From an uncultured Clostridia bacterium (lineage in GTDB: Bacteria; Bacillota; Clostridia; Christensenellales; UBA1242): 5,994 bases of DNA. A model generated the notes under the pieces. That model did no database searches and was not told the origin of the DNA. It saw only the letters and a list, made by a program, of their open reading frames with translations. Numbering within the stretch: the stretch's first letter is position 1; each line of letters starts with the position of its first letter. The position numbers and the translations under genes were made by a program. Positions 1 to 5,421 of this stretch are shown piece by piece. The DNA lies in contig CANQZB010000063.1 in the NCBI GenBank assembly GCA_947628195.1, forward strand, positions 1 through 5,994, given 5' to 3'.

Positions 1-93
1 CGTGTTGTTTGATGTGGCCTGAATGTGAACCTGACCTTCACCATTAGCAACTAATATCTTTTTCTTTTTAGTTTCTTTTTTAGTAACAGCCAT
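1..93 (-). CDS. rpsK: 30S ribosomal protein S11, N-terminal 31 codons (partial)
   Basis: The gene begins with ATG at 91-93 and runs off the left edge, so only the first 31 residues are seen. S11 lies on the small-subunit platform near the mRNA exit and E site. The start MAVTKKETKKKKILVANGEG is a basic tail, followed by QVHIQATSNNT (21-31), the family's first beta strand and the invariant Asn-Asn-Thr. The position before Asn-Asn, most often Phe (TFNNT), is Ser28 here, encoded TCA. TAAGGAG (100-106) precedes the ATG by six bases and includes the rpsM stop. Gene order places rpsD, rpoA and rplQ beyond the edge in many Clostridia, but this cannot be seen. Confidence 0.95.
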   Translation of the reverse strand, partial: MAVTKKETKKKKILVANGEGQVHIQATSNNT

Positions 94-103
94 TATTTAC
101 TCC

Positions 104-472
104 TTACTTCTTCTTATTTGCTATTGTTTTTTTAGGGCCTTTACGAGTGCGGGCGTTTTGTTTACTAGATTGCCCACGCACTGGAAGATTGGCAATATGC
201 CTCAACCCACGATAGCACCTTATTTCTTTAAGACGTTTAATATCTAGTGCAACGTCTTTCCTTTTTTCGCCTTCCACAACAAAATTTGCCTCTATATATT
301 TACGAATAGAAGCGATTTCATTTTCGGTAAGGTCTTTAACACGAGTGTCTGGATTGATGCCGGTTGCTGCCAAAATTTTGTTGGCAGAAACTCTACCTAT
401 ACCATAGATATAGGTAAGGCCAATTTCAACTCTCTTTTCATTAGGTAAATCTACACCTGATATACGAGCCAT
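104..472 (-). CDS. rpsM: 30S ribosomal protein S13
   Basis: This encodes a complete 122-residue S13, normal length. S13 sits in the head of the small subunit, contacts the P-site tRNA and forms intersubunit bridges with 23S rRNA and L5. MARISGVDLPNEKRVEIGL (1-19) and YIYGIGRVSANKIL (21-34) form the helix-two turn-helix region that reaches about residue 60. The C-terminal signature CYRGLRHIANLPVRGQ (86-101) has Ile-Ala-Asn where Arg-Arg-Gly is common. The basic tail ARTRKGPKKTIANKKK follows, the part that approaches tRNA. In gene order this is the first alpha-operon gene. Its TAA stop contributes to TAAGGAG (100-106), the rpsK binding site. Confidence 0.98.
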   Translation of the reverse strand: MARISGVDLPNEKRVEIGLTYIYGIGRVSANKILAATGINPDTRVKDLTENEIASIRKYIEANFVVEGEKRKDVALDIKRLKEIRCYRGLRHIANLPVRGQSSKQNARTRKGPKKTIANKKK

Positions 473-482
473 TTATTTAATT

Positions 483-487
483 CCTCC
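483..487 (-). promoter_or_regulatory. Shine-Dalgarno of rpsM with long spacer
   Basis: GGAGG lies ten bases before the rpsM ATG (470-472). It is the only binding site in the window detached from any upstream coding sequence by a long gap and has the widest spacing to its start, so rpsM initiation is predicted to be independent of rpmJ translation and open to control by the upstream hairpin. Confidence 0.8.
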
Positions 488-507
488 AAAAATTTAATTT
501 ATATTCT

Positions 508-538
508 CACAAAACCAAAATTGCCGCGAGGTTTTGTG
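508..538 (-). promoter_or_regulatory. Perfect 9-bp hairpin in the rpmJ-rpsM spacer
   Basis: On the transcript strand, CACAAAACC (530-538) pairs perfectly with GGTTTTGTG (508-516) across a 13-base loop (517-529). It lies about 20 bases before the rpsM Shine-Dalgarno GGAGG (483-487). No run of U follows the stem, so an intrinsic terminator is unlikely, and the operon plainly continues into rpsM and rpsK. Its position matches that of the alpha-operon leader where S4 binds in E. coli. A role as a regulatory leader, a processing site or an mRNA stabiliser is inference only. Confidence 0.5.
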
Positions 539-553
539 CTTATTTTCACATCC

Positions 554-670
554 TTAACCTTGACGTTGTTTGTGTTTAGGATTTTTAGAACAAATAACCA
601 TAACTTTACCGTTACGCTTAATTACTTTGCATTTTTCGCACATTGGTTTAACTGATGGTCTAACTTTCAT
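554..670 (-). CDS. rpmJ: 50S ribosomal protein L36 (zinc-binding form)
   Basis: This encodes a complete 38-residue L36, the smallest large-subunit protein, which binds 23S rRNA near L6 and L16. The sequence starts MKVRPSVKPMCEKCKVIKRN and ends PKHKQRQG, both near-invariant in the family. Cys11, Cys14, Cys27 and His33 form the CCCH zinc ribbon, so this is the zinc-containing rather than the cysteine-free paralogue. The usual length is 37 or 38. AAGGAG (678-683) precedes the ATG by seven bases, and 17 bases separate it from infA. The TAA stop is followed by the 81-base rpmJ-rpsM gap, the only sizeable spacer here. Confidence 0.97.
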   Translation of the reverse strand: MKVRPSVKPMCEKCKVIKRNGKVMVICSKNPKHKQRQG

Positions 671-687
671 AAAATTTCTCCTTCAAT

Positions 688-909
688 TTAATTTTTACTT
701 CTCCATACAATTCTGCCTTTGGTTAAATCGTATGGGCTCATTTCCACCTTAACTTTATCACCAACCAAAATTCTTATATAGTTAGTGCGAAGTTTACCCG
801 AAATATAGGCGGTTATAAGGTGGTTATTCATAATTTTTACTTTGAAGTTTGTGTTTCCTAAAACTTCAACAACTTCGCCTTCGGCTTCGATTACGTCTTC
901 CTTCGACAT
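688..909 (-). CDS. infA: Translation initiation factor IF-1
   Basis: This encodes a complete 73-residue IF-1, normal length. IF-1 binds the A site of the 30S subunit and, with IF-2 and IF-3, controls start-codon selection. The whole protein is one OB fold: SKEDVIEAEGEVVEVLGN (2-19) opens it, ISGKLRTNYIRILVGDKV (36-53) carries the conserved basic rRNA-contact strand, and SPYDLTKGRIVWRSK (58-72) closes it, the Trp form being usual in Gram-positive bacteria. AAGGAG (914-919), inside the last codons of the KOW gene, precedes the ATG by four bases and fixes the start. The stop is TAA. The infA-rpmJ-rpsM order is the usual one. Confidence 0.98.
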   Translation of the reverse strand: MSKEDVIEAEGEVVEVLGNTNFKVKIMNNHLITAYISGKLRTNYIRILVGDKVKVEMSPYDLTKGRIVWRSKN

Positions 910-910
910 A

Positions 911-1177
911 TCACTCCTTATTATAATTTTTAATTAATTTATAGATTTCTGCATCCGTTACAATTGGGGATAAATATTTTTTATAAATTTCTTCATCTGC
1001 CCCTATTTTTTCTGCATGTTTAGGATTTTTTAATTTTGGTTTATCTTTTGACCTAGTTCTTCCATCTATTATACCAATATATCCGTTTTTGTCAATAGAA
1101 ACAACCAAAAAAGTTTTATTTTTATCGTGCCCGGATAGTGATTTTACAATATCTCCAACACTAAAAACATTATCCAT
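911..1177 (-). CDS. Small KOW-domain protein, L14e-like, function unassigned
   Basis: This encodes an 88-residue, basic protein with an N-terminal KOW-type motif at about residues 5-30: VGDIVKSLSGHDKNKTFLVV, the short beta-barrel unit found in ribosomal proteins L14e, L24 and L27e and in NusG, where it binds RNA or protein. The middle is Lys-rich with GIIDGRTRSKDKPKLKNPKH (35-54), and the C-terminal third (about 60-88) looks helical. Genes of this type between map and infA are known in Clostridia and annotated only as KOW-domain RNA-binding or L14E/L6E/L27E-like proteins. I infer ribosome- or RNA-associated work from fold and neighbours; no specific role is established. The ATG follows TAGGAG (1182-1187) by four bases. 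The TGA stop, the only one in the window, lies one base from the infA ATG, and the final codons carry AAGGAG, the infA binding site. Confidence 0.9.
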   Translation of the reverse strand: MDNVFSVGDIVKSLSGHDKNKTFLVVSIDKNGYIGIIDGRTRSKDKPKLKNPKHAEKIGADEEIYKKYLSPIVTDAEIYKLIKNYNKE

Positions 1178-1184
1178 AAATCTC

Positions 1185-1931
1185 CTACAAAGTTAAAATT
1201 TCAACACCATCTTTTGTTATTAAAATAGTGTTTTCGTAATGCGCACTTGGTTTATGATCACAAGTTGTAACAGTCCAGTCGTTATCTTCCAAATACACAT
1301 CTCGTTTGCCCAAAGTTGACATAGGTTCGATTGCCAAGGTCATACCTTCAATGAGTTCAATACCCGAATTGTATTTCCCGTAATTTGGCACCATAGGATC
1401 TTCATGCAAGTCAGTGCCCACACCGTGCCCTGTCAGTTCCCTAACAACGCCGTAACCTCGGCTCTCTAAGTAAGTTTGAATTTTGTGGCTGATATGCCCA
1501 AGCCTACTGCCCGCTTTAATATCCTTAATGCCTTCAAAAAATGATTGTTTTGTTTCGTTAATTAAGTTTGAATTTTCCACACTTATGCTACCCACCGGAA
1601 AGGTGCGCGCAGCATCACTGTGATATCCTTCCCAAATTACGCCACAATCAATGCTGATAATGTCGCCCTCTCTGAGCGGAATATTCGTACAAAATCCATG
1701 CACAACTTGGTCATTCAAGCTGGCACAGATAGTGTACGGAAACCCCTCATAATTAAGGAAGGAAGGTTTTGCGCCTTGAGAGATTATATAGTTATAGGCC
1801 AAATCATTAAGGCGCTGAGTGGTTTGGCCAGGATAGATTGATGCCTCAATTAAGTCAAGAGTTTGTTTTAAAATCTTGCCTGCTTTGCGCATTTTTTCAA
1901 TCTGTTGTTCATTTTTAATTGTTATGTTCAT
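1185..1931 (-). CDS. map: Methionine aminopeptidase, type I
   Basis: This encodes a complete 248-residue type I methionine aminopeptidase, the typical length for a bacterial enzyme without an N-terminal zinc extension. It removes the initiator Met from nascent proteins with a small second residue, after deformylation. The pita-bread fold's five metal ligands are all visible: Asp95 (SIDCG), Asp106 (YHSDAAR), His169 (TGHGVG), Glu202 (AIEPM) and Glu233 (HYENT). His78 in NDQVVHGF and His176 in LHEDP are the conserved substrate-handling histidines. The type II insert is absent. The start overlaps adk by 17 bases, and the TAG stop contributes to TAGGAG, the binding site of the KOW gene seven bases upstream of it. 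Clustering with secY and infA is standard for Gram-positive bacteria. Confidence 0.98.
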   Translation of the reverse strand: MNITIKNEQQIEKMRKAGKILKQTLDLIEASIYPGQTTQRLNDLAYNYIISQGAKPSFLNYEGFPYTICASLNDQVVHGFCTNIPLREGDIISIDCGVIWEGYHSDAARTFPVGSISVENSNLINETKQSFFEGIKDIKAGSRLGHISHKIQTYLESRGYGVVRELTGHGVGTDLHEDPMVPNYGKYNSGIELIEGMTLAIEPMSTLGKRDVYLEDNDWTVTTCDHKPSAHYENTILITKDGVEILTL

Positions 1932-2541
1932 TTATCTTCCTCATAACAAGTTCTGCAATTTCGTTTGGAGTTTTTTCTGCGTCAACTTCAAACAGAATAT
2001 TGCGTTTTTTGTATCGTTCTATTAGCGGATGTGTTTCAGTGTAAAATTGTTCAAATCGTTTTGTTATGCTTTCAAGGTTATCGTCAAATCTAAACATCAA
2101 TTTTCCGCCACAGTTGGCACAAACATTGGTTTTAACTTGATTTTTGCTAAAAACACTGCCACAATTTGTGCAAGTTAACCTGTTTAGCAAACGGTTAATT
2201 GCGGTTTCTTTGGTTAGATTTAGTAAAATTACCAAATCTAATTTAAGCATTTTATCCAGTTCATCTGCTTGTGCGTTATTTCTAGGAAACCCATCGAAAA
2301 TTACATAAGGTTTTTTATTTTGTTTTAGATTTTTGTTTATAAGTTCCAAAACTGTGTCCAACTCAACAAGCACCCCGTTAGTTTGAAGTTCTTTTATGTG
2401 TTGGCCCAGTTTTGAACCTGTTTTTGTTTCGTTTCTTAACAGCTCACCTATTGAAATTAGTGTAAAATCTAAATTCGATTTTAAATTTTCAACAAGCGTG
2501 CCTTTGCCCGAACCTTGTATGCCAATAAGAACAATATTCAT
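1915..2541 (-). CDS. adk: Adenylate kinase (divergent, with four-cysteine LID)
   Basis: This encodes a 208-residue nucleoside monophosphate kinase of the adenylate kinase family, which converts ATP and AMP to two ADP in the cytoplasm; about 214-217 is usual. The P-loop is GIQGSGKGT (7-15), with Ile-Gln replacing the common Pro-Pro or Ala-Pro. DGFPR is at 83-87 with Gln91 following. The arginines expected for catalysis are kept: Arg36, Arg87, Arg121, Arg151 and Arg162. The LID holds Cys124, Cys127, Cys141 and Cys144, a likely structural zinc site, but the middle spacing is 13 residues, shorter than the usual 16 or so, and the YH..FNPP stretch is gone. The AMP-site STGD motif reads SIGE (30-33) and LVPDEVT reads LVELDTV (58-64). 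It lies between secY and map, the standard place for adk. Adenylate specificity is inferred from family and context. Confidence 0.9.
   Translation of the reverse strand: MNIVLIGIQGSGKGTLVENLKSNLDFTLISIGELLRNETKTGSKLGQHIKELQTNGVLVELDTVLELINKNLKQNKKPYVIFDGFPRNNAQADELDKMLKLDLVILLNLTKETAINRLLNRLTCTNCGSVFSKNQVKTNVCANCGGKLMFRFDDNLESITKRFEQFYTETHPLIERYKKRNILFEVDAEKTPNEIAELVMRKINEHNN
1929..1942 (-). promoter_or_regulatory. Shine-Dalgarno and start of map inside adk
   Basis: GAGGAAG (1936-1942) lies in adk codons for Met-Arg-Lys near the adk C-terminus, four bases before the map ATG (1929-1931). The adk reading frame continues past this start to a TAA at 1915-1917, so the two genes share 17 bases in different frames, the largest overlap in the window. 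This site supports the chosen map start over internal ATG codons. Confidence 0.8.
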
Positions 2542-2546
2542 TTACA

Positions 2547-2552
2547 CCCCTA
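2547..2552 (-). promoter_or_regulatory. Weak Shine-Dalgarno site of adk, merged with the secY stop
   Basis: TAGGGG, made of the secY TAG plus three further G bases, lies five bases before the adk ATG at 2539-2541. It is the poorest match to AGGAGG among the junctions in this window, where nearly all others contain GGAG or GGAGG. It may lower adk translation relative to its neighbours or make it more dependent on secY read-through by coupled ribosomes. Confidence 0.65.
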
Positions 2553-3854
2553 CTTTAAAAATCCGCGATAATTACGCATCATCATTTGCGCTTCTAACTG
2601 CTTATCAAATTCAAGAGCAACTGATACAACAATTAGCATAGCGGTTGCACTAAACGCACTTGTAATTCCGCCCCCGCCGATTAACGGAGTTGAGAATATT
2701 AAAGTTGGAATTAATGCCATAAACGCCAAGAATATAGCGCCAAAAAGCGTAATTCTTTTGTTTATACTGCCTAAATATTGTGCTGTTGGTTTGCCCGGCC
2801 TTATGCCCGGAATAAACCCACCATTTTGCTGAATTTGACGGCTAATTTCTTCAGTATCAAAATTGAGCATCGTGTAAAAATATGCAAAGCCCAAAATCAA
2901 TAAAGAAAGCACTATTGAATAAATCCAACTGCCTGCACCCAGCCACTGACTCCACCATCTGGTGAAACCATTGCCATTAGGCGCAAAAATGCTCATTAGT
3001 AACTGTGGGAAGGTTAAAATTGAACTTGCAAATATGATTGGCATAACGCCGTTAGCGTTAACGCGCACAGGGATGTAAGTGGATTGCCCGCCATACATTT
3101 TTCTGCCCTTCATTTGTTTTGCATATTGAACGCCAACACGCCTTTCGCCACCATCTACAAAAACAACCAAAGCAAATATAGCAATAAGCACAACAATAAA
3201 CATAACTAATTGCCAAATTGCGCGTTGTGTGGTTGCCCCGCCCACTGCAATATTTTTAAAGTTGTTCATAACACCGGTGCCAGCACTAGAAAGTATGCCC
3301 ACAAAAATTAATAGCGACATACCATTGCCAATGCCAATTTCGGTTATTTTTTCGCCTAACCAAACAGTGAACATTGCACCAGCAACAAGCATTATAACAA
3401 TGAATGCGTAGCACACGAACTCACTTCCGCCAAATAGGTTTAAGTTGTAACTATCTGCCGTGCCGAAACCAACTGCAATACCAATCGCTTGTGCGGTTGC
3501 AATAATCAACGCTGCAATTTTGGTATATTGGCTAATTTTTTTTCTGCCATCACTATCTTCTTTTGCAAGCCTTTGCCAACTTGGTATAACGGCACACAAA
3601 AGTTGAATAATAATTGATGCTGTAATATATGGTGAAACACCAAGTGCCAAGAACGAGCCTTGACTTAAAGCGCTACCATTCACCGCATTTAATAACCCTA
3701 AAAAACTTTCGGAATTAAAGTTTAAAGCGTCTTTATTGATGCCCGGAATTGGTAGCCAACAACCAAGGCGGTAAATAAATAACAATAAAATTGTAAGTAA
3801 AATTTTATTTCTTACTTCTTTTATTTTGAATGCGTCAGCTAATGTTTTAAACAT
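2550..3854 (-). CDS. secY: Protein translocase subunit SecY
   Basis: This encodes a complete 434-residue SecY, the pore subunit of the SecYEG channel in the cytoplasmic membrane, which passes unfolded preproteins outward or sideways into the bilayer. Ten hydrophobic segments can be placed at about residues 19-36, 75-92, 113-131, 147-165, 178-195, 213-233, 268-290, 311-330, 367-388 and 394-413. The plug region lies at roughly 55-72. GVSPYITASIIIQLL (72-86) matches the family signature in the second segment. GERRVGVQYAKQ (236-247) and the YGGQSTYIPVRVNANGVMPI region (254-273) form the large fourth cytoplasmic loop, and IQQNGGFIPGIRPGKPT (341-357) is the conserved fifth loop that contacts SecA and ribosomes in other bacteria. 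The TAG stop sits in the adk binding site. Nothing is missing. Confidence 0.99.
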   Translation of the reverse strand: MFKTLADAFKIKEVRNKILLTILLLFIYRLGCWLPIPGINKDALNFNSESFLGLLNAVNGSALSQGSFLALGVSPYITASIIIQLLCAVIPSWQRLAKEDSDGRKKISQYTKIAALIIATAQAIGIAVGFGTADSYNLNLFGGSEFVCYAFIVIMLVAGAMFTVWLGEKITEIGIGNGMSLLIFVGILSSAGTGVMNNFKNIAVGGATTQRAIWQLVMFIVVLIAIFALVVFVDGGERRVGVQYAKQMKGRKMYGGQSTYIPVRVNANGVMPIIFASSILTFPQLLMSIFAPNGNGFTRWWSQWLGAGSWIYSIVLSLLILGFAYFYTMLNFDTEEISRQIQQNGGFIPGIRPGKPTAQYLGSINKRITLFGAIFLAFMALIPTLIFSTPLIGGGGITSAFSATAMLIVVSVALEFDKQLEAQMMMRNYRGFLK

Positions 3855-3865
3855 TATACCTCCTC
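3852..3865 (-). promoter_or_regulatory. TAATG stop/start overlap and embedded Shine-Dalgarno for secY
   Basis: The rplO stop TAA (3854-3856) shares its final A with the secY ATG (3852-3854). GAGGAGG (3859-3865) lies in the last rplO codons, four bases before the ATG. The three elements fix the secY start and form a classical stop-restart junction, so secY expression is predicted to depend strongly on rplO translation. Confidence 0.85.
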
Positions 3866-4300
3866 TACGCTACCACCCACAGCTGTAATCTTTTCTTTTG
3901 CGGAATTGGTGAACTTGTTTGCGGTAACTTTTAGTGCAACGGTAAGTTCACCATTGCCCAATATTTTAAGGCCATCTTTTTCAACTTTTTTAATAATGCC
4001 AGCATCTAATAATTTTAAAACGTCAACTTCACTGCCTGCTTCAAAATTGTTTAAAGCTGAAACATTAACTGTAGTGTAGACCTTTTTAAATTTAGCATTA
4101 CTGAATCCTTTGCTAGGAATTCTTCTATATAGCGGATTTTGTCCACCTTCAAAACCTGGGCGAACGCCACCGCCAGAACGGGCGTTTTGACCTTTGTGGC
4201 CTTTACCAGAAGTTTTGCCTATGCCAGAACCAATACCTCTGCCAAGCCTCTTTTTAGATTGTTTTTCGCCCTCTGCGTTTCTTAAATCATGTAAATACAT
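3854..4300 (-). CDS. rplO: 50S ribosomal protein L15
   Basis: This encodes a complete 148-residue L15, the normal length of about 144-150. L15 is a late-assembly protein of the large subunit with a long, basic, Gly-rich extension that threads through 23S rRNA. That extension is clear: KRLGRGIGSGIGKTSGKGHK at 17-36, then GQNARSGGGVRPGFEGGQNP (37-56) and LYRRIPSKGF (57-66). The globular C-terminal domain follows, with the family signature region from KILGNGELT (112-120) through VTANKFTNSAKEKITAVGG (125-143). It starts one base after the rpmD stop. Its last codons GAG-GAG-GTA supply the secY binding site and its TAA overlaps the secY ATG by one base. Confidence 0.98.
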   Translation of the reverse strand: MYLHDLRNAEGEKQSKKRLGRGIGSGIGKTSGKGHKGQNARSGGGVRPGFEGGQNPLYRRIPSKGFSNAKFKKVYTTVNVSALNNFEAGSEVDVLKLLDAGIIKKVEKDGLKILGNGELTVALKVTANKFTNSAKEKITAVGGSVEEV

Positions 4301-4301
4301 T

Positions 4302-4499
4302 TTACGCCTCCTCTTCCACTTTTAGCAAGTGTTTAATTTTGAAGATGCTACCTCTTACGCTTTCGTTATCTGGAAGAACTCTGGTTTCGTTTAATTTTTT
4401 AAAGCCTAAAGCGGTAACCACTTTGGCTTGACGTTTATCAAAACCAATAGGGCTTTTAATTAAGGTAACTTTAATAGTTTTTTCTTGTTTTTTAGCCAT
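4302..4499 (-). CDS. rpmD: 50S ribosomal protein L30
   Basis: This encodes a complete 65-residue L30; family members are usually about 58-62, and the extra length is a Lys-rich start and an acidic VEEEA tail. L30 is a small large-subunit protein that contacts 23S rRNA. The core KVTLIKSPIGFDKRQAKVV (10-28) and ALGFKKLN (30-37) match the L30 fold, and SVRGSIFKIKHLLKVEE (47-63) matches the conserved C-terminal IRGM-type helix and final strand. The ATG lies four bases after TAGGAGG (4504-4510), where TAG is the rpsE stop. The GAA-GAG-GAG-GCG codons at its end double as the binding site of rplO. Its presence is informative, since L30 is absent from some bacterial lineages. Confidence 0.96.
   Translation of the reverse strand: MAKKQEKTIKVTLIKSPIGFDKRQAKVVTALGFKKLNETRVLPDNESVRGSIFKIKHLLKVEEEA
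4307..4313 (-). promoter_or_regulatory. Shine-Dalgarno site of rplO inside the rpmD coding end
   Basis: GAGGAGG lies wholly within the last sense codons of rpmD (encoding the Glu-Glu-Ala end) and is six bases before the rplO ATG at 4298-4300. The rpmD TAA falls inside the spacer. The arrangement fixes the rplO start and predicts that a ribosome terminating on rpmD sits over the rplO initiation site, which favours translational coupling. Confidence 0.85.
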
Positions 4500-4507
4500 A
4501 AGTCCTC

Positions 4508-5032
4508 CTAAATCTCTTCAACTGATTTACCGCGTAGCATAGCAATTTGTTCTTTAGTTCTTAAACCTTTTAAGCCGTTAATTGTTGCCCTTACCACGTT
4601 AATTTTATCAGTTGAACCATAAATTTTAGCAGTAATATCCGTGTAACCTGCCAAATCAAACACTGTACGTGCTGCACCACCAGCAATTAAACCGCTACCT
4701 TTTTTACTAGGAAGCATTTTAACACTGGTTTTAGAAAATTTACCAATTGTTTCATGCGGAATTGTGCCTAAAACCACTGGAACATTTATCAATGCTTTTT
4801 TGGCAGCTTTTGTTGCCTTATCAATAGCAGTTGGGGCTTCGGCTGCTTTTGCCAAACCCATGCCAACTCTGCCTTTTTTATCCCCCACCACTACAAGAGC
4901 GGAGAAACGCATATTACGGCCACCCTTAACAACCTTTGCCACACGGCGGATTGAAAGGGTTTTCTTATCGAATTCGTCCTTTTCTTCAAATCTAGGTTTT
5001 TTAAATTCTCTTTTTTGTTGTTGTTGTGCCAT
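4508..5032 (-). CDS. rpsE: 30S ribosomal protein S5
   Basis: This encodes a complete 174-residue S5, slightly longer than the 167 of E. coli because of a charged, Gln-rich N-terminal extension (residues 1-22). S5 sits on the small-subunit solvent side near the mRNA entry and contributes to decoding accuracy. The N-terminal double-stranded-RNA-binding-like domain spans about 25-90 and contains RVAKVVKGGRNMRFSALVVV (30-49), including the VKGGR loop linked in E. coli to spectinomycin response. The C-terminal domain (about 95-165) carries GTIPHETIGKF and the GSGLIAGGAARTVFDLAG-like core. The residue matching E. coli Ser22 is Ala32, which is common in Gram-positive bacteria as I recall and not by itself a resistance sign. 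TAAGGAG (5038-5044) precedes the ATG by five bases. Confidence 0.98.
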   Translation of the reverse strand: MAQQQQKREFKKPRFEEKDEFDKKTLSIRRVAKVVKGGRNMRFSALVVVGDKKGRVGMGLAKAAEAPTAIDKATKAAKKALINVPVVLGTIPHETIGKFSKTSVKMLPSKKGSGLIAGGAARTVFDLAGYTDITAKIYGSTDKINVVRATINGLKGLRTKEQIAMLRGKSVEEI

Positions 5033-5041
5033 AATTTCTCC

Positions 5042-5410
5042 TTAAAACTCCAAGCCAGCGGATCTTGCTCCGTCAGCCAATTCTTTAACTCTTCCTGTGT
5101 AAAGGTATCCACCTCTATCAAAGACAACTGTTTTAATTTTCTTTTTTAAAGCAAGTTTGGCAAGTTCTTCGCCAACATAATGTGCTTGCTCTTTATTTGT
5201 CATATTTTTAACTTTGGCTTGAATATCCTTTTGATTGGTGCTACAAGCCACAAGAGTAACGCCTTTAACATCGTCAACAATTTGCGCATAAATGTGTTTT
5301 AAACTTTTATAAACGCAAAGCCTTGGGCGTTCAGCAGTGCCAGATAAGTCATGACGAAGTCTTACATGGCGCTTGATACGTTTTGCATTTTTATTTTCTT
5401 TATTTATCAT
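5042..5410 (-). CDS. rplR: 50S ribosomal protein L18
   Basis: This encodes a complete 122-residue L18, the normal length. L18 binds 5S rRNA and, with L5, helps fix it in the central protuberance of the large subunit. The basic N-terminus (residues 1-20) leads into the conserved GTAERPRLCVYKS run (24-36) and HIYAQIVDD (39-47). The strongly conserved C-terminal block VFDRGGYLYTGRVKELADGA lies at 96-115, followed by ARSAGLEF to the end. The ATG follows TAGGAGG (5418-5424) with seven bases of spacing, and the TAG there is the stop of rplF. The gap to rplF is 11 bases. The TAA stop of this gene forms TAAGGAG, the binding site of rpsE. Confidence 0.98.
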   Translation of the reverse strand: MINKENKNAKRIKRHVRLRHDLSGTAERPRLCVYKSLKHIYAQIVDDVKGVTLVACSTNQKDIQAKVKNMTNKEQAHYVGEELAKLALKKKIKTVVFDRGGYLYTGRVKELADGARSAGLEF

Positions 5411-5421
5411 AACCTATCCTC

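Noticed and set aside
508..538. The rpmJ-rpsM hairpin as an intrinsic terminator
   Set aside because: The stem has only a moderate GC share, a 13-base loop and no U-run after it in either direction, and rpsM-rpsK continue the operon directly.
499..549. A 16-codon GTG-started frame on the minus strand across the rpmJ-rpsM hairpin
   Set aside because: The frame is open from 549 to a TAA at 499-501, but the AAGG before it is only about two bases away, too close for initiation, and the frame is short enough to occur by chance. A conserved leader peptide would be needed to revive it.
473..553. A promoter for rpsM in the spacer
   Set aside because: TATAAA-like AT-rich bases are present, but no TTGACA-like box lies at about 17 bases from it. 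In such AT-rich sequence a lone -10 look-alike is not evidence.
4508..5032. Ala32 in S5 as a spectinomycin-resistance change
   Set aside because: It matches E. coli Ser22, where changes can give resistance, but alanine is, as I recall, ordinary in Gram-positive S5 and the VKGGR loop is intact.
4891..5127. A 78-codon open frame on the minus strand spanning the rplR-rpsE junction
   Set aside because: It lies out of frame across two certain ribosomal protein genes and shows no family features. It is a shadow frame.
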